Source of the DNA: Candidatus Anammoximicrobium sp.
GTDB taxonomy: Bacteria > Planctomycetota > Planctomycetia > Pirellulales > Pirellulaceae
Direction of reading: 5' to 3'
DNA length: 64,000 nt
NCBI GenBank assembly: GCA_012515235.1
Contig: JAAYYU010000237.1
Span: 40,737-104,736, forward strand
The position numbers were made by a program, and so were the translations under genes. Under the pieces are notes generated by a model. That model saw nothing but the letters and a program-made list of their open reading frames with translations, had not been told where the DNA came from and did not search any database. Below, in pieces: positions 24,320 through 32,524 of this stretch. How positions within the stretch are numbered: the stretch's first letter is position 1; each line of letters begins with the position of its first letter.

Positions 24320-25361
24320 GGGCTGGATGGACGATAACAGGAAAGGCGCGTTCGAAAGGCGGCCACGCGTCCGCCTCGCCCCGCACCACCAGTTTCCAGT
24401 TTACCGCGTTGTGCTCCGATTGGAATGAGTGGGCCGCGTCCGCGGGGATCTCCACGGCGCACTGATGCTCGAAGGGCATTCCCGGATCAATGCGGAAATC
24501 CGTCTTGCGGAAAATCTGCCGATCGAACACGGTCTTGGTCTCGGTCCGCAGGTCGGTGCCCTGCTGGTAAGTCGCCGCTTCTTCGCAGACCAGGCTGAGC
24601 GTCAGCAGACGCATCCACAGGCGGCCGCCCTGGGACAAGTACACTTCATACGATTGGCACGGGTGCAGCGGGTGGTCGGAGATCTCGACCTGGGTCGGGC
24701 CAATGCCGGTATGAATCAGCATCTGCCGCACAACGTCCTGCACCAGCCAGGCGCCGACCGCCAGAAAAGGAATGATGAACAGCACCAAGAACCACTCCGG
24801 ACGCCCGTTGACAATGCTCTTGACCGCAAAGAAGATCAGCACGACGGCGCTGATGTTCCAAATCAAGCCGAACACCGAGGCCAAGATCAGCCGCCAAGCC
24901 GGCGATTGGACGACGGGCAGACGATAACTGAGTTTGATTCCGGGACTGTTCGTCAAGTTGGCGTCACTGGGGATGTTGGGAAACACGGCACGGGGAGCGT
25001 CTCCTTCGTCGGCGGTGCCGCGCAAGTCCAGATTGGCGGCCCGGCGGGCCAGCGCGGATCGCCATTCGCGGGTTGCGCTGGCGTGCAAGATGCTCCACAC
25101 AACTCCGCCGCCGCCCAGCAGCACGAACGACGACAGCACCAGGACCAGGACCCAAAAACCAAATCCCGGCGGAAAGGGCGGCGAAACGCTCAGGGTCTGC
25201 GAAAGGACCAACGCGGTGAGCGACACGACGCCCAACATGAATAACGCGCTGGAGAAGGCCACCTCGCCGACCGTTCCCAACAACTGGGAACCGGTGCGAC
25301 GATTTCCTCGTTTCTTGCCCCAGACTCGAAAAGCTCGCGACACGCTTCGGACTCCGCCCAT
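24267..25361 (-). CDS. Four-TM membrane protein with C-terminal arrestin-like domain
   Basis: 364 residues from the ATG at 25361 (AGG about 9 nt upstream). Transmembrane segments are predicted at about 34-56, 68-92, 156-178 and 187-208, two hairpins separated by a soluble loop. The C-terminal 150 residues are cytoplasmic-looking and beta-rich: ISDHPLHPCQSYEVYLSQGG, MPFEHQCAVEIPADAAHSFQ and NAVNWKLVVRGEADAWPPFE, which resembles the second half of an arrestin fold. Its end overlaps the small arrestin-like gene by 53 nt. Function unknown; membrane scaffold or sensor for the ATPase is a guess from context. Confidence 0.68.
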   Translation of the reverse strand: MGGVRSVSRAFRVWGKKRGNRRTGSQLLGTVGEVAFSSALFMLGVVSLTALVLSQTLSVSPPFPPGFGFWVLVLVLSSFVLLGGGGVVWSILHASATREWRSALARRAANLDLRGTADEGDAPRAVFPNIPSDANLTNSPGIKLSYRLPVVQSPAWRLILASVFGLIWNISAVVLIFFAVKSIVNGRPEWFLVLFIIPFLAVGAWLVQDVVRQMLIHTGIGPTQVEISDHPLHPCQSYEVYLSQGGRLWMRLLTLSLVCEEAATYQQGTDLRTETKTVFDRQIFRKTDFRIDPGMPFEHQCAVEIPADAAHSFQSEHNAVNWKLVVRGEADAWPPFERAFPVIVHPAHDGFQAPGRTSDRAADL

Positions 25362-25688
25362 CCCAGGAACCTGACGCTGGTTTCCTATTGTACTCCAACC
25401 GCGGGCACAACAACCCCATTGCCGGCCACAATTGCAACAAGCGGCAGGCCGCTGGCGGAAACCGGCTGGCAAGCGCGGAGCCAGGATCGAGTTGACGTGC
25501 CGATGCCGCCCGCAGACGGCCGGGTTTCCCAAACCGCCGGGAGCAGGCGGCTGCCTGGAGAGGCTTCGAGTGCAGAACCGGCGGCAGCCGGTGCGAGCGC
25601 GTCGCGACTCCGTCGCCAAGGCACGACGGACGCCGTCGGACCCGCAGGCAGCTTGTCGCAACGCCGACCGGTCGCACTTGCCGCCAGC
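25362..25688. other. 327-nt intergenic region, nothing recognised
   Basis: Lies downstream of lpxA and upstream of the membrane-protein gene, both minus strand. High GC, no hairpin with T-tract, no repeat shared with other sites and no supported gene. It should contain the promoter of the three-gene group. Confidence 0.4.
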
Positions 25689-26546
25689 TCAAATAGCATT
25701 CCGCACGGCGGCCGCGGCTTCCGTCGTCTCGGTGTCCTTGAACAGCCGAATCGGGCCTCGACCCGGACCGCGGCGTTCCTGCATGATGCCGCGGCGAGTC
25801 TGACTGAGGAACTCATAGAAAACGGCTGCCGGCCCGGTGGGGAAGTCGCGTTGCAGAGTCGCCAGAACTTCGCCCCACGACAGACCGCTCCGGTAGATGA
25901 CGCGGTAAGCCGCCTTCAGTTGCCGCATGTCTGCTTCCCGAAAGCCGTTCCTCCGCAGTCCGATCACGTTCAGGCCGACGACGTGGCTGCTCAAGCCGTC
26001 GATGGTCACATAGGGCGGAACGTCGCGATTCAAATGCGCCTGGCCGCCGATCATCGCCAAGGGCCCGATGCGGCAGAATTGATGGATGCCGGCCGCTCCG
26101 GACATATACGCCCGGTCTCCGATCGACACGTGGCCGGCAATCATCACGTTGTTGGTCAGCACCGTATGGTCGCCAATGCTGCAATCGTGAGCGATATGGG
26201 CGTTGACCATGATCAGGTTGTGGTTCCCCACGACGGTTGCATCTTGCTCGCCAAGCCCGCAGTGGATCGTCACGTGCTCGCGAATCAGATTCCGCTCGCC
26301 AATCCGCAGTTTTCCCACCTGCGGGCCGGCGCGCAGGTGCTGAGGCCGACCGCCGAGGATGGCGGCTTCAAAGACAGCATTGTTTTTCCCCAGCCAGGTG
26401 CCGGTCTTGACAACGACATGGCTGGCCAATTCGCAGCCTTCCTCGATGATCACCCCGGCCTCGACGACACAAAACGGACCGATCGAGACATCGGATGCGA
26501 TTTCCGAACTGGGATCAACCACTGCTGTCGGGTGAATGCTAGCCAC
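25689..26546 (-). CDS. lpxA: Acyl-[ACP]--UDP-N-acetylglucosamine O-acyltransferase
   Basis: 285 residues from a GTG start at 26546 (AAGG 7 nt upstream), reading MASIHPTAVVDPSSEI. Left-handed beta-helix hexapeptide repeats fill residues 1-190. The LpxA-specific blocks NAHIAHDC (with the catalytic His pair), NNVMIAGHVSIGD, GIHQFCRIG and GLNVIGLRRNGF are present, followed by the C-terminal helical domain. The enzyme transfers a hydroxyacyl chain to UDP-GlcNAc, the first step of lipid A synthesis. It indicates a Gram-negative envelope. The lpxD, fabZ and lpxB neighbours usual in proteobacteria are absent. A 28-nt near-palindrome lies 54 nt upstream. Confidence 0.94.
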   Translation of the reverse strand: MASIHPTAVVDPSSEIASDVSIGPFCVVEAGVIIEEGCELASHVVVKTGTWLGKNNAVFEAAILGGRPQHLRAGPQVGKLRIGERNLIREHVTIHCGLGEQDATVVGNHNLIMVNAHIAHDCSIGDHTVLTNNVMIAGHVSIGDRAYMSGAAGIHQFCRIGPLAMIGGQAHLNRDVPPYVTIDGLSSHVVGLNVIGLRRNGFREADMRQLKAAYRVIYRSGLSWGEVLATLQRDFPTGPAAVFYEFLSQTRRGIMQERRGPGRGPIRLFKDTETTEAAAAVRNAI

Positions 26547-26850
26547 GTTGCGCCTTTTCGCCTCTGGAGGTCAACTTCTTGCGATTTCACCGCACAAACC
26601 AAGAACTGATCGGCCGATTGGTTCTTGACGAATAAACGGAATTTGCCGATTCGAGGAGATTATCCCCCCTGCGACGGACCGCCTGCACTTGCTACACTAC
26701 AGGCATCCGACCCACGACCTCGCATTTCCGGACGCTGCCTACCGGGCCACCGTCCGTTTGCCGAAGGACCGTCGATGGGGACGTCGACCGCGGCGCAGTT
26801 TGTACGCTAGTTCCGGCGATCCGTTCAAGATCAAAAGGAGAAGAATCCTC
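26547..26850. promoter_or_regulatory. Divergent lpxA/TPR-protein intergenic region
   Basis: 304 nt carrying the promoters of both divergent genes. The only clear structure is the palindrome at 26600-26627. A TACACT at 26693 could be a -10 for the TPR gene but has no matching -35. Confidence 0.45.
26600..26627. promoter_or_regulatory. 28-nt operator-like near-palindrome upstream of lpxA
   Basis: Arms CAAGAAC and GTTCTTG flank the perfect inner palindrome ATCGGCCGAT; 24 of 28 positions are symmetrical. It sits 54 nt upstream of the lpxA start in a divergent promoter region, where a dimeric regulator could bind. It could also be a simple hairpin. Confidence 0.5.
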
Positions 26851-27192
26851 ATGCCCGACCTCTACGCCCTGTATGACGAAGCGGATAAGCTGAAGAACGA
26901 CGGCAAGCAACAGGAGGCGATTGCGAAGTACGAGGAAATTTTGGGGATCGACGAGAGCTTTTCCCTGGCCCATTTTGCCCTGGCCGTCGCTTACGGGAAG
27001 GTCGGCGACCATGAAAAGGCGGTCCAGCACGGCCAGCGGGCCTGCCAACTGGAGCCCAACGACCCCTTCTCCTTCACGGCGATGAGCGTGACTTACCAAC
27101 GCGCCTTTGCCGGAACTCGGAATCCAGATTACATTCATCTGGCCGAACAGGCCATGGGCCAAGCCCACGCCTTACAGGCCCAACAGTGGTGA
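26851..27192 (+). CDS. Small TPR-repeat protein
   Basis: 113 residues; ATG at 26851 behind a strong ribosome site (AAAGGAG). Two tetratricopeptide repeats are visible: YDEADKLKNDGKQQEAIAKYEEILGID and LAHFALAVAYGKVGDHEKAVQHGQRACQLEPND, followed by a third helical pair. No signal peptide, so a cytoplasmic protein-interaction adaptor is likely. The partner is unknown. An 80-nt gap leads to the DUF6800-type gene on the same strand, and both have similar AAGGAG sites, so they may form one transcript. Confidence 0.88.
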   Translation: MPDLYALYDEADKLKNDGKQQEAIAKYEEILGIDESFSLAHFALAVAYGKVGDHEKAVQHGQRACQLEPNDPFSFTAMSVTYQRAFAGTRNPDYIHLAEQAMGQAHALQAQQW

Positions 27193-27272
27193 GCGACCGT
27201 TGACGCTGCCCGAACTTCCTGATAGAAGATGCCCTCTTGGAACACCCCTCGACCTGACAAGGAGAAACGCCT

Positions 27273-27458
27273 GTGAGTTGCAGTGAACGTCGTCGTGAAT
27301 TGCGAAGGCGGCGCAAGCGCGCAAAGAAAATCACGCATCTGAAACGCCGGATGCCCAAAGCAAGCGTGTCTGAGAAAGCCGCCATGGCCGGGAGAATCCG
27401 CAAAATGACGCCCGGCGGCGAAATCATCGTCCGGCAACTGGCGCTGGAGGAACGCTGA
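27273..27458 (+). CDS. Small basic DUF6800-type protein
   Basis: 61 residues from a GTG at 27273 with AAGGAG 9 nt upstream. Extremely basic N-terminus (ERRRELRRRRKRAKKITHLKRR), then a short amphipathic helix (VSEKAAMAGRIRKM) and TPGGEIIVRQLAL. This matches the pattern of short DUF6800 proteins found widely in planctomycetes. The charge suggests nucleic-acid or ribosome binding, but the role is unknown. Followed after 22 nt by the inverted-repeat element at 27481. Confidence 0.72.
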   Translation: MSCSERRRELRRRRKRAKKITHLKRRMPKASVSEKAAMAGRIRKMTPGGEIIVRQLALEER

Positions 27459-27480
27459 CGCGCCGAACGAGCCCAATCGG

Positions 27481-27646
27481 GTCAGGCTTACAAAAGTCAG
27501 TTTTGGCCGAGCAGGGTCGCTCCATCCGGCCGGCACCACGATCGGCCAAAACGGAATTCTGTAAGCCTGACCCCCGCACCAACCGGCACTGAAACCGTGA
27601 CCGGATAAACGACGCGCGAAAAGCGTCGAAATCCCGTTGGATGCTA
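27481..27646. mobile_element. Two-copy inverted-repeat element, copy A
   Basis: GTCAGGCTTAC...TTTTGGCCGA at 27481-27510 faces its complement TCGGCCAAAAC...GTAAGCCTGAC at 27542-27571, a roughly 30-nt inverted repeat with a 31-nt loop. A further ~75 nt including GACGCGCGAAAAGCGTC extends to the TAG stop of the aminotransferase. The whole block is homologous to 42279-42426. No protein is encoded, so it looks like a non-autonomous mobile or regulatory element. Confidence 0.65.
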
Positions 27647-28906
27647 GCCCTGCTCGCCCCCGGAGCGATCCAAGCAGCGGCCAATCTGACGCACCGCTTG
27701 ACGCAACCGGTTCTCGTTTTCGACCAGGGCCAACCGCAAAAAGCCCTCGCCGCTCTCGCCGAATCCACTGCCGGGACTGACGGCTACGTCGCCCTGATCT
27801 AGCAGCATCATGGCAAAATCCATGGTGCTCATGCTGCTCGCCCACGGCTCGGGCACTTTGGCCCAGACGAACATCCCCGCCTTGGGCTTGTTCATCTCCC
27901 AACCCAAACGGCGGAGGCCCTCCACCAACACGTCGCGGCGACGCTGGTACAGCGCCGACTGGGCCTCCACGGCCGCTTCCGTATGCCGCAACGCCACGAT
28001 CGCTGCGACTTGGATCGCCTGGAACATCCCGTAATCGAAGTAGCCTTTGATGATGCCCAACGCGCGGATCATCTCGGAATTGCCGCAGCAGAATCCCACC
28101 CGCCAGCCCGCCATGTTGTAGCCCTTGCTCATCGTCGTGAACTCGACGCCCACGTCCCTGGCTCCGGGCGCAGTGAGAAAACTCGGCGGCCGATATCCGT
28201 CGAAAGCGACGTCCGCGTAAGCAAAATCGCTGATTACCATGAACCCGTAACGCCGGGCCAGTTTGACGACCTCGACAAAAAACTCCGGCTCGACAGTGAC
28301 CGTCGAAGGATTGTGCGGGTAATTGATGATCAATAGCTTGGGGACCGGATACAAATGCTCGCACGTATAGGCGATGTTCGAGAGAAACTTCTCGCTGTCG
28401 GCCACCTCCAAAGAAAGCACGTTTCCCGCCGCCAACGCAATCGCGTAGGTATGAACGGGGAAATAAGGCGCCGGTACGATGGCCGTATCGCCGGCCCCCA
28501 TTAACGCCAGACACAGATGGCTGAACCCCTCTTTCGATCCCAGACAGACCATCACTTCGCTTTCCGGGTCCAGACGAACGCCGTAACGCTTTAAGTACTT
28601 GCTTGCTACCTCGCGACGCAAGTTTAGAATTCCGTTGGACTTGCTGTACCCGTGACTGTCCCGATCGGCCGCCGCTTCAGCGAGCTTCTGGATCACAAGA
28701 TCCTGAGGCGGGTCCGACGGATTGCCCATGCCCAAGTCGATGACGTCATTGCCGGCCCGACGCTTTTGGTATAAAAGGCCGTTAATGCGGCCAAACAAAT
28801 ACGGCGGCAGCCGGTACACACGCGGCGCAAAACGGATCTCGAAGGGGCGTTCTTGGTCCGAATCGTTTTTTTTCAGTGGCGAGGTCACTTTGGCAGTCTG
28901 TCCCAT
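27644..28906 (-). CDS. Class I/II PLP-dependent aminotransferase (AlaC/DapL-like)
   Basis: 420 residues from the ATG at 28906. Fold type I aminotransferase motifs: IDLGMGNPSDPP (about 56-67), HGYSKSNGILNLRREVA, NYPHNPS (195-201, cofactor-contacting Asn), ISDFAYADVAFDGY (Asp and Tyr contacting PLP) and the Schiff-base Lys261 in TTMSKGYNMAGWRVGF. The block SKGYNMAGWR is typical of the AlaC alanine aminotransferase and related DapL-like groups. Probable reaction: transfer of an amino group between alanine or aspartate and 2-oxoglutarate in the cytoplasm. Exact substrate is not decided. Its stop codon is formed at the edge of the repeat element at 27481-27646. Confidence 0.85.
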   Translation of the reverse strand: MGQTAKVTSPLKKNDSDQERPFEIRFAPRVYRLPPYLFGRINGLLYQKRRAGNDVIDLGMGNPSDPPQDLVIQKLAEAAADRDSHGYSKSNGILNLRREVASKYLKRYGVRLDPESEVMVCLGSKEGFSHLCLALMGAGDTAIVPAPYFPVHTYAIALAAGNVLSLEVADSEKFLSNIAYTCEHLYPVPKLLIINYPHNPSTVTVEPEFFVEVVKLARRYGFMVISDFAYADVAFDGYRPPSFLTAPGARDVGVEFTTMSKGYNMAGWRVGFCCGNSEMIRALGIIKGYFDYGMFQAIQVAAIVALRHTEAAVEAQSALYQRRRDVLVEGLRRLGWEMNKPKAGMFVWAKVPEPWASSMSTMDFAMMLLDQGDVAVSPGSGFGESGEGFLRLALVENENRLRQAVRQIGRCLDRSGGEQG

Positions 28907-29111
28907 GTTGCGGAAAAAGGCAGCAAAAAGGAGGTTTCGTCAGAACTCCGTCTGCAATCGTCAGAATAGCCGCAACTGGGACAAAGTAAAATGGCACATG
29001 GCCCGGCAATTGCTTCCAGATGGAAGGGAATTTGAGACTGACAAATTGGCCGTTGTTGAGTAACCAATAGCAAAGGAACGCCTCTTGTTGGCGAAAGCGG
29101 AGGTGCAATCG

Positions 29112-29813
29112 ATGTTTATGCCGTTCGATCCGATGTATCTCGTTTTGGTCCTGTTGCCCGGTTTGTTGATTTCGGGCTTGGCCAGTTTCATGGTCAAGTC
29201 GGCCTTCAACCGCTACTCGCAGGTGCGGTCCATGCGCGGGATGACCGGCGCTCAGGCCGCACAAGTGCTGCTGGACCAGGCCGGCATTGGCGATGTGCGG
29301 ATCGTCCCCGCGCAAGGGTTCCTGAGCGATCACTACAATCCGTTGACGAAGGAACTGGCGCTATCCGAGCAGGTCTACTCCAGCAATTCGGTGGCCGCCA
29401 TCGGCGTCGCCACGCACGAAGCCGGACATGCCATTCAGCACGCGACGCATTATCTTCCCTTGTGGGTGCGATCGGCGCTGGTGCCCATGGCCAGCATCGG
29501 TTCCAACCTGGGCCTGATCGTGATGGCCGTCGGACTGATGCTCAGCAAAGTCGTGGTGCTGGTGGGAGCCGTCCTGTTCGGCGCAGTGTTGCTGTTCCAG
29601 CTGGTCACGCTGCCGGTCGAGTTCAACGCCAGTTCGCGGGCCAAGCGGTTGGTGGTCGAGGCGGGCATCGTGTACCCGGAGGAACGCGGCGGGATCGACG
29701 CCGTGCTGAACGCCGCGGCGCTGACCTACGTCGCCGCGGCCGTGTCGACGTTGCTGACGCTGGTGTACTACCTGTGGCGCGCCGGTCTGCTGGGCGGCAG
29801 CCAAGACGAATGA
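29112..29813 (+). CDS. YugP-type membrane zinc metallopeptidase
   Basis: 233 residues; the ATG at 29112 is chosen because GGAGGT lies 7 nt upstream. N-terminal transmembrane segment (MYLVLVLLPGLLISGLASFMV), then a soluble part with RGMTGAQAAQVLLDQAGI and DHYNPLTKELALSEQVY, the zinc motif THEAGHAIQHA (HEAGH at 102-106), and two further hydrophobic segments at about 135-180 and 205-225. A Glu in FNASSRAKRLVVEAGI is a candidate third ligand. This is the layout of the Zn_peptidase_2 (YugP) family, membrane proteases with unknown substrates. Confidence 0.9.
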   Translation: MFMPFDPMYLVLVLLPGLLISGLASFMVKSAFNRYSQVRSMRGMTGAQAAQVLLDQAGIGDVRIVPAQGFLSDHYNPLTKELALSEQVYSSNSVAAIGVATHEAGHAIQHATHYLPLWVRSALVPMASIGSNLGLIVMAVGLMLSKVVVLVGAVLFGAVLLFQLVTLPVEFNASSRAKRLVVEAGIVYPEERGGIDAVLNAAALTYVAAAVSTLLTLVYYLWRAGLLGGSQDE

Positions 29814-29920
29814 GCTGCCGGAGGCGGGCCGGTTCTGTCCAGGCTCCGCCCCGGAACGCCGCACCGGTCCGAGGCAAGCGGCGACGAGAATCGCGCTTGC
29901 CACCTTGGCGTGACCGTGGT

Positions 29921-29950
29921 AGCTCCACGCTGGCAAGCAGCGTGGTGGCC
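29921..29950 (-). repeat. REP-like palindrome, isolated copy
   Basis: CCACGCTG-GCAAG-CAGCGTGG stem-loop followed by TGGCC, reverse orientation. It is the same unit as in the arrays at 37642-38073 and 63560-64000. It sits just downstream of the zinc peptidase. Confidence 0.75.
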
Positions 29951-29977
29951 GAAGTCCGGGAAGTTATTTCGGCCACC

Positions 29978-30031
29978 TTTGCTGGGATGGTCGGCAATCG
30001 ACACTGGACAGTTATTTCTCGAACGATGCTT
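29978..30031 (-). repeat. Dispersed ~52-nt repeat, copy 2
   Basis: Reverse-orientation copy of 22928-22980, containing AAGCATCGTTCGAGAAATAA on the minus strand. It begins 22 nt beyond the stop of the Gfo/Idh/MocA gene at 30053. Confidence 0.75.
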
Positions 30032-30052
30032 AAGCCCGTTGGGGCAGCCCGA

Positions 30053-31414
30053 TCAGATTTCGGTCCACTGACCCGGGATCGGAACGGGGAACTGGCCGTT
30101 CTCGTCCGCCTTGACGGGGACCGGACTGTCGTAGGTCAAGCGGTCGACGTCGGGGCAGAATTGGAAGGTGGACTTCATGATCTGCTCCCAGGTCACCGTC
30201 TGGCCGGTATGGCAGGCGGCGCGGCCCATCAGCGTGGCGAGGTCCGAGTAGACCGCCCGCTGGCATTCGTTGTGCGGCCGGTCGTTGCGGATGCTGGCGA
30301 TGAAGTCGTTCCATTCGTACTGCCACGGGCTGTAGGCGTCCGCTTCGGGCGTCCAGGCGATATTGTCGGCGGCGATCCGCTGGTCGCGGAACTGGTGGAC
30401 CGTCGCGGCGTGGACGTTGCCGGAGAACTGGGCGGCGGATTTGGTGCCGTGGATGTACGTGGCAAAATCGGTGCGGGTGGCTTTCATGCGCCGGAAGCCG
30501 CAAAACGCCTTCGTGCCGTCGGCGAACGTGTATTCGATCGAGTACACGTCGATGTTCTGCCCGCAATCGGTGCTGCCGGGCGCGCGGCCGCCGAAGCCGT
30601 CCGCCGAGACGGGCCAGGCGTCCTTGATCCAACAGCACTCGTCGATCTGGTGGATCAAGTAATCAACGAAGTGGCCCGAGCCCAGCCAGAGCAAGTGAAT
30701 CCGGCCGAATTGCAGCTGGCTCATCAGGTCGTTGGACTTCTCGCCCTGGCTGCCGAGCCAGCTGGCGCCGCCCAGCCGGTTGGCGCGGAGCAAGGTGATG
30801 TCGCCCATCGCACCGTCGCGGATTCTCTGGATCAGCGCTTGCCGGGCGGGTGAATGGCGGCACTGCAGCCCGGCTGCAATTTTGACGTTCTTCTTTTTTG
30901 CCTCCTCGCCCGCGCGGAGCAGGCGGTGCAGGCTGCCCGGATCGGACGCGAACGGTTTTTCCATGAACACGTTGATGCCCTTCTGGACGGCGTACTCGAC
31001 GTGGGTCGGGCGGATGTAGGCCCGCGTGGTACACATCGCAACGTCGCCGGGGCGAAGGATGTCGATCGCCTTGCGGTAGGCGTCAAAGCCGACGAATTTG
31101 CGGTCCTCCGTCACGTCGACCTTGTCTCCCAGTTGCTGCGCGAGCGACTTGTGCGCCCCCGCCATCTTCGGCTCCAGGATGTCGGCCATCGCGTACAGCT
31201 TGACCGGCCCGCCGTCGGGAACCGACAGCGCGTCGCGGACGGCGCCGCAGCCGCGCCCGCCGCAGCCCAACAGGGCCAGCCGGATCGTGTTGTCTTCGCC
31301 CGCATGGACGGCGGGCAGAGCGCCGCCCAGCAGGGCTGCGCCGGCGGCCAGGGAACCACTCTGCTGCAGGAACCGCCGACGGGTCGTTTGCGGAATACGC
31401 TGGATGGAAGCCAT
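30053..31414 (-). CDS. Tat-exported Gfo/Idh/MocA-family oxidoreductase
   Basis: 453 residues from the ATG at 31414 with AAGGA 6 nt upstream. The N-terminus QTTRRRFLQQSGSLAAGAAL is a Tat signal, so the folded enzyme with its cofactor is probably exported. The Rossmann domain has LALLGCGGRGCGA (about 46-58), and GINVFMEKPFASD supplies the E-K-P motif (152-154) whose Lys is catalytic in the family. The C-terminal half holds the dehydrogenase/alpha-beta domain with QIDECCWIKDAWP. The family oxidises or isomerises sugars with NAD(P). It follows the aldo/keto reductase by 51 nt and forms an operon with it. Confidence 0.88.
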   Translation of the reverse strand: MASIQRIPQTTRRRFLQQSGSLAAGAALLGGALPAVHAGEDNTIRLALLGCGGRGCGAVRDALSVPDGGPVKLYAMADILEPKMAGAHKSLAQQLGDKVDVTEDRKFVGFDAYRKAIDILRPGDVAMCTTRAYIRPTHVEYAVQKGINVFMEKPFASDPGSLHRLLRAGEEAKKKNVKIAAGLQCRHSPARQALIQRIRDGAMGDITLLRANRLGGASWLGSQGEKSNDLMSQLQFGRIHLLWLGSGHFVDYLIHQIDECCWIKDAWPVSADGFGGRAPGSTDCGQNIDVYSIEYTFADGTKAFCGFRRMKATRTDFATYIHGTKSAAQFSGNVHAATVHQFRDQRIAADNIAWTPEADAYSPWQYEWNDFIASIRNDRPHNECQRAVYSDLATLMGRAACHTGQTVTWEQIMKSTFQFCPDVDRLTYDSPVPVKADENGQFPVPIPGQWTEI

Positions 31415-31465
31415 GTCACAGTCCTTATCGGTTCAGGGAAAACGGGAGGAAAGAAAGGTCTTGAG

Positions 31466-32524
31466 TCAGGTCCACAGGCCGCCGCAACCTTCGTGCGGAT
31501 TGCGCGGAAAAGCGGGATCGCGGGGCGGCCGGAGCCAGCTGGCCTGGCGGTCGTCCTTCTGGAAGATCGACACACACGACGGGGCCAACTCGCCCAGTCG
31601 ATTCAACTCCGCCGGCGTGATCGGTTGCAGTCTCTTCGCCGCCTCGATGGCTTTGTCCAGCAGATCCAGGAACGAGGGTGGAATGGCTGCCACGACGCCG
31701 GGCTGCGACAGCGCGAACCGCAGAGCCAGGTCCACCTCCTGCGGTTCCTCCGCCGAGCGGTACCACCACTTGCGCGTCCGCTGGGCGCCCGCCGGCCAGC
31801 CGCCGAAAGACATGGCCTTGATGGCCAACACGGCCACGCCCTGCTCCTTGGCCAGGTCCAGCACGTCCTTGCCGAACCCGTACTGCAGCTGCTCGACGAA
31901 GTTGATCGGGAACATGACCGAGTCGAAGCGAAAGCCCTGCATGACCTGCAAAGCGGCCTTGGTCGTGTGCGCGGAAAAGCCGAGGTACTTGACCTTGCCT
32001 TCCTTCCGGGCCTGGGCCAGCGTCTCCAGGGCGCCGCTGGGACCCAGCACCTGTTCGACCTCGTCTTTCCACCGCAGGTGATGCAGTTGGTACAAATCGA
32101 AGTGATCCGTCTTGAGCAATTCGAGCGAGTGGTCCAGTTCTTTGCGCGCCTCGGCCTTGTCACGCTTGTTGGTCTTGCAGGACAGGAAGTAACTATCGCG
32201 TGGGACGCCCTCCAAGCCGATCCCCATCTTGGTCTCGCACTGGCCTCTGCCGTAGGCCGGTGCCACGTCGAAGTAGTTGATGCCGCGTTCCAGGGCCGAA
32301 CGCAGGCCCGCGGTGCATTCCGGTTGCTCGTAATGGACCAGGGCCAGGCCAGGAAAACCGACCACCGACAGTTTCTGGCCCGTGCGTCCCAGGACGCGGC
32401 GCGGCACGCCCGCCACGCGCTCCACGTCGGTCGACGGCCCGTCCGCACCGCGCGCCGCGTCGAGGCCCAGCGTCAAACCGCCCGTCGCCCCGCCGACAGC
32501 CTTCAGAAAAGATCTACGCTCCAT
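31466..32524 (-). CDS. Tat-exported aldo/keto reductase
   Basis: 352 residues from the ATG at 32524 (GAGGAG upstream). Tat-like start MERRSFLKAVGG. The aldo/keto reductase tetrad can be placed: Asp86 and Tyr91 in FDVAPAYG, Lys117 in SCKTNK and His148 in LYQLHH. A TIM barrel follows, with FPINFVEQLQYG and LAIKAMSFGG. Export through Tat is consistent with bound cofactor. No C-terminal iron-sulphur Cys cluster is present. It is first in an operon with the Gfo/Idh/MocA protein, which suggests successive oxidation or reduction of one sugar or inositol outside the cytoplasm. Confidence 0.88.
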   Translation of the reverse strand: MERRSFLKAVGGATGGLTLGLDAARGADGPSTDVERVAGVPRRVLGRTGQKLSVVGFPGLALVHYEQPECTAGLRSALERGINYFDVAPAYGRGQCETKMGIGLEGVPRDSYFLSCKTNKRDKAEARKELDHSLELLKTDHFDLYQLHHLRWKDEVEQVLGPSGALETLAQARKEGKVKYLGFSAHTTKAALQVMQGFRFDSVMFPINFVEQLQYGFGKDVLDLAKEQGVAVLAIKAMSFGGWPAGAQRTRKWWYRSAEEPQEVDLALRFALSQPGVVAAIPPSFLDLLDKAIEAAKRLQPITPAELNRLGELAPSCVSIFQKDDRQASWLRPPRDPAFPRNPHEGCGGLWT

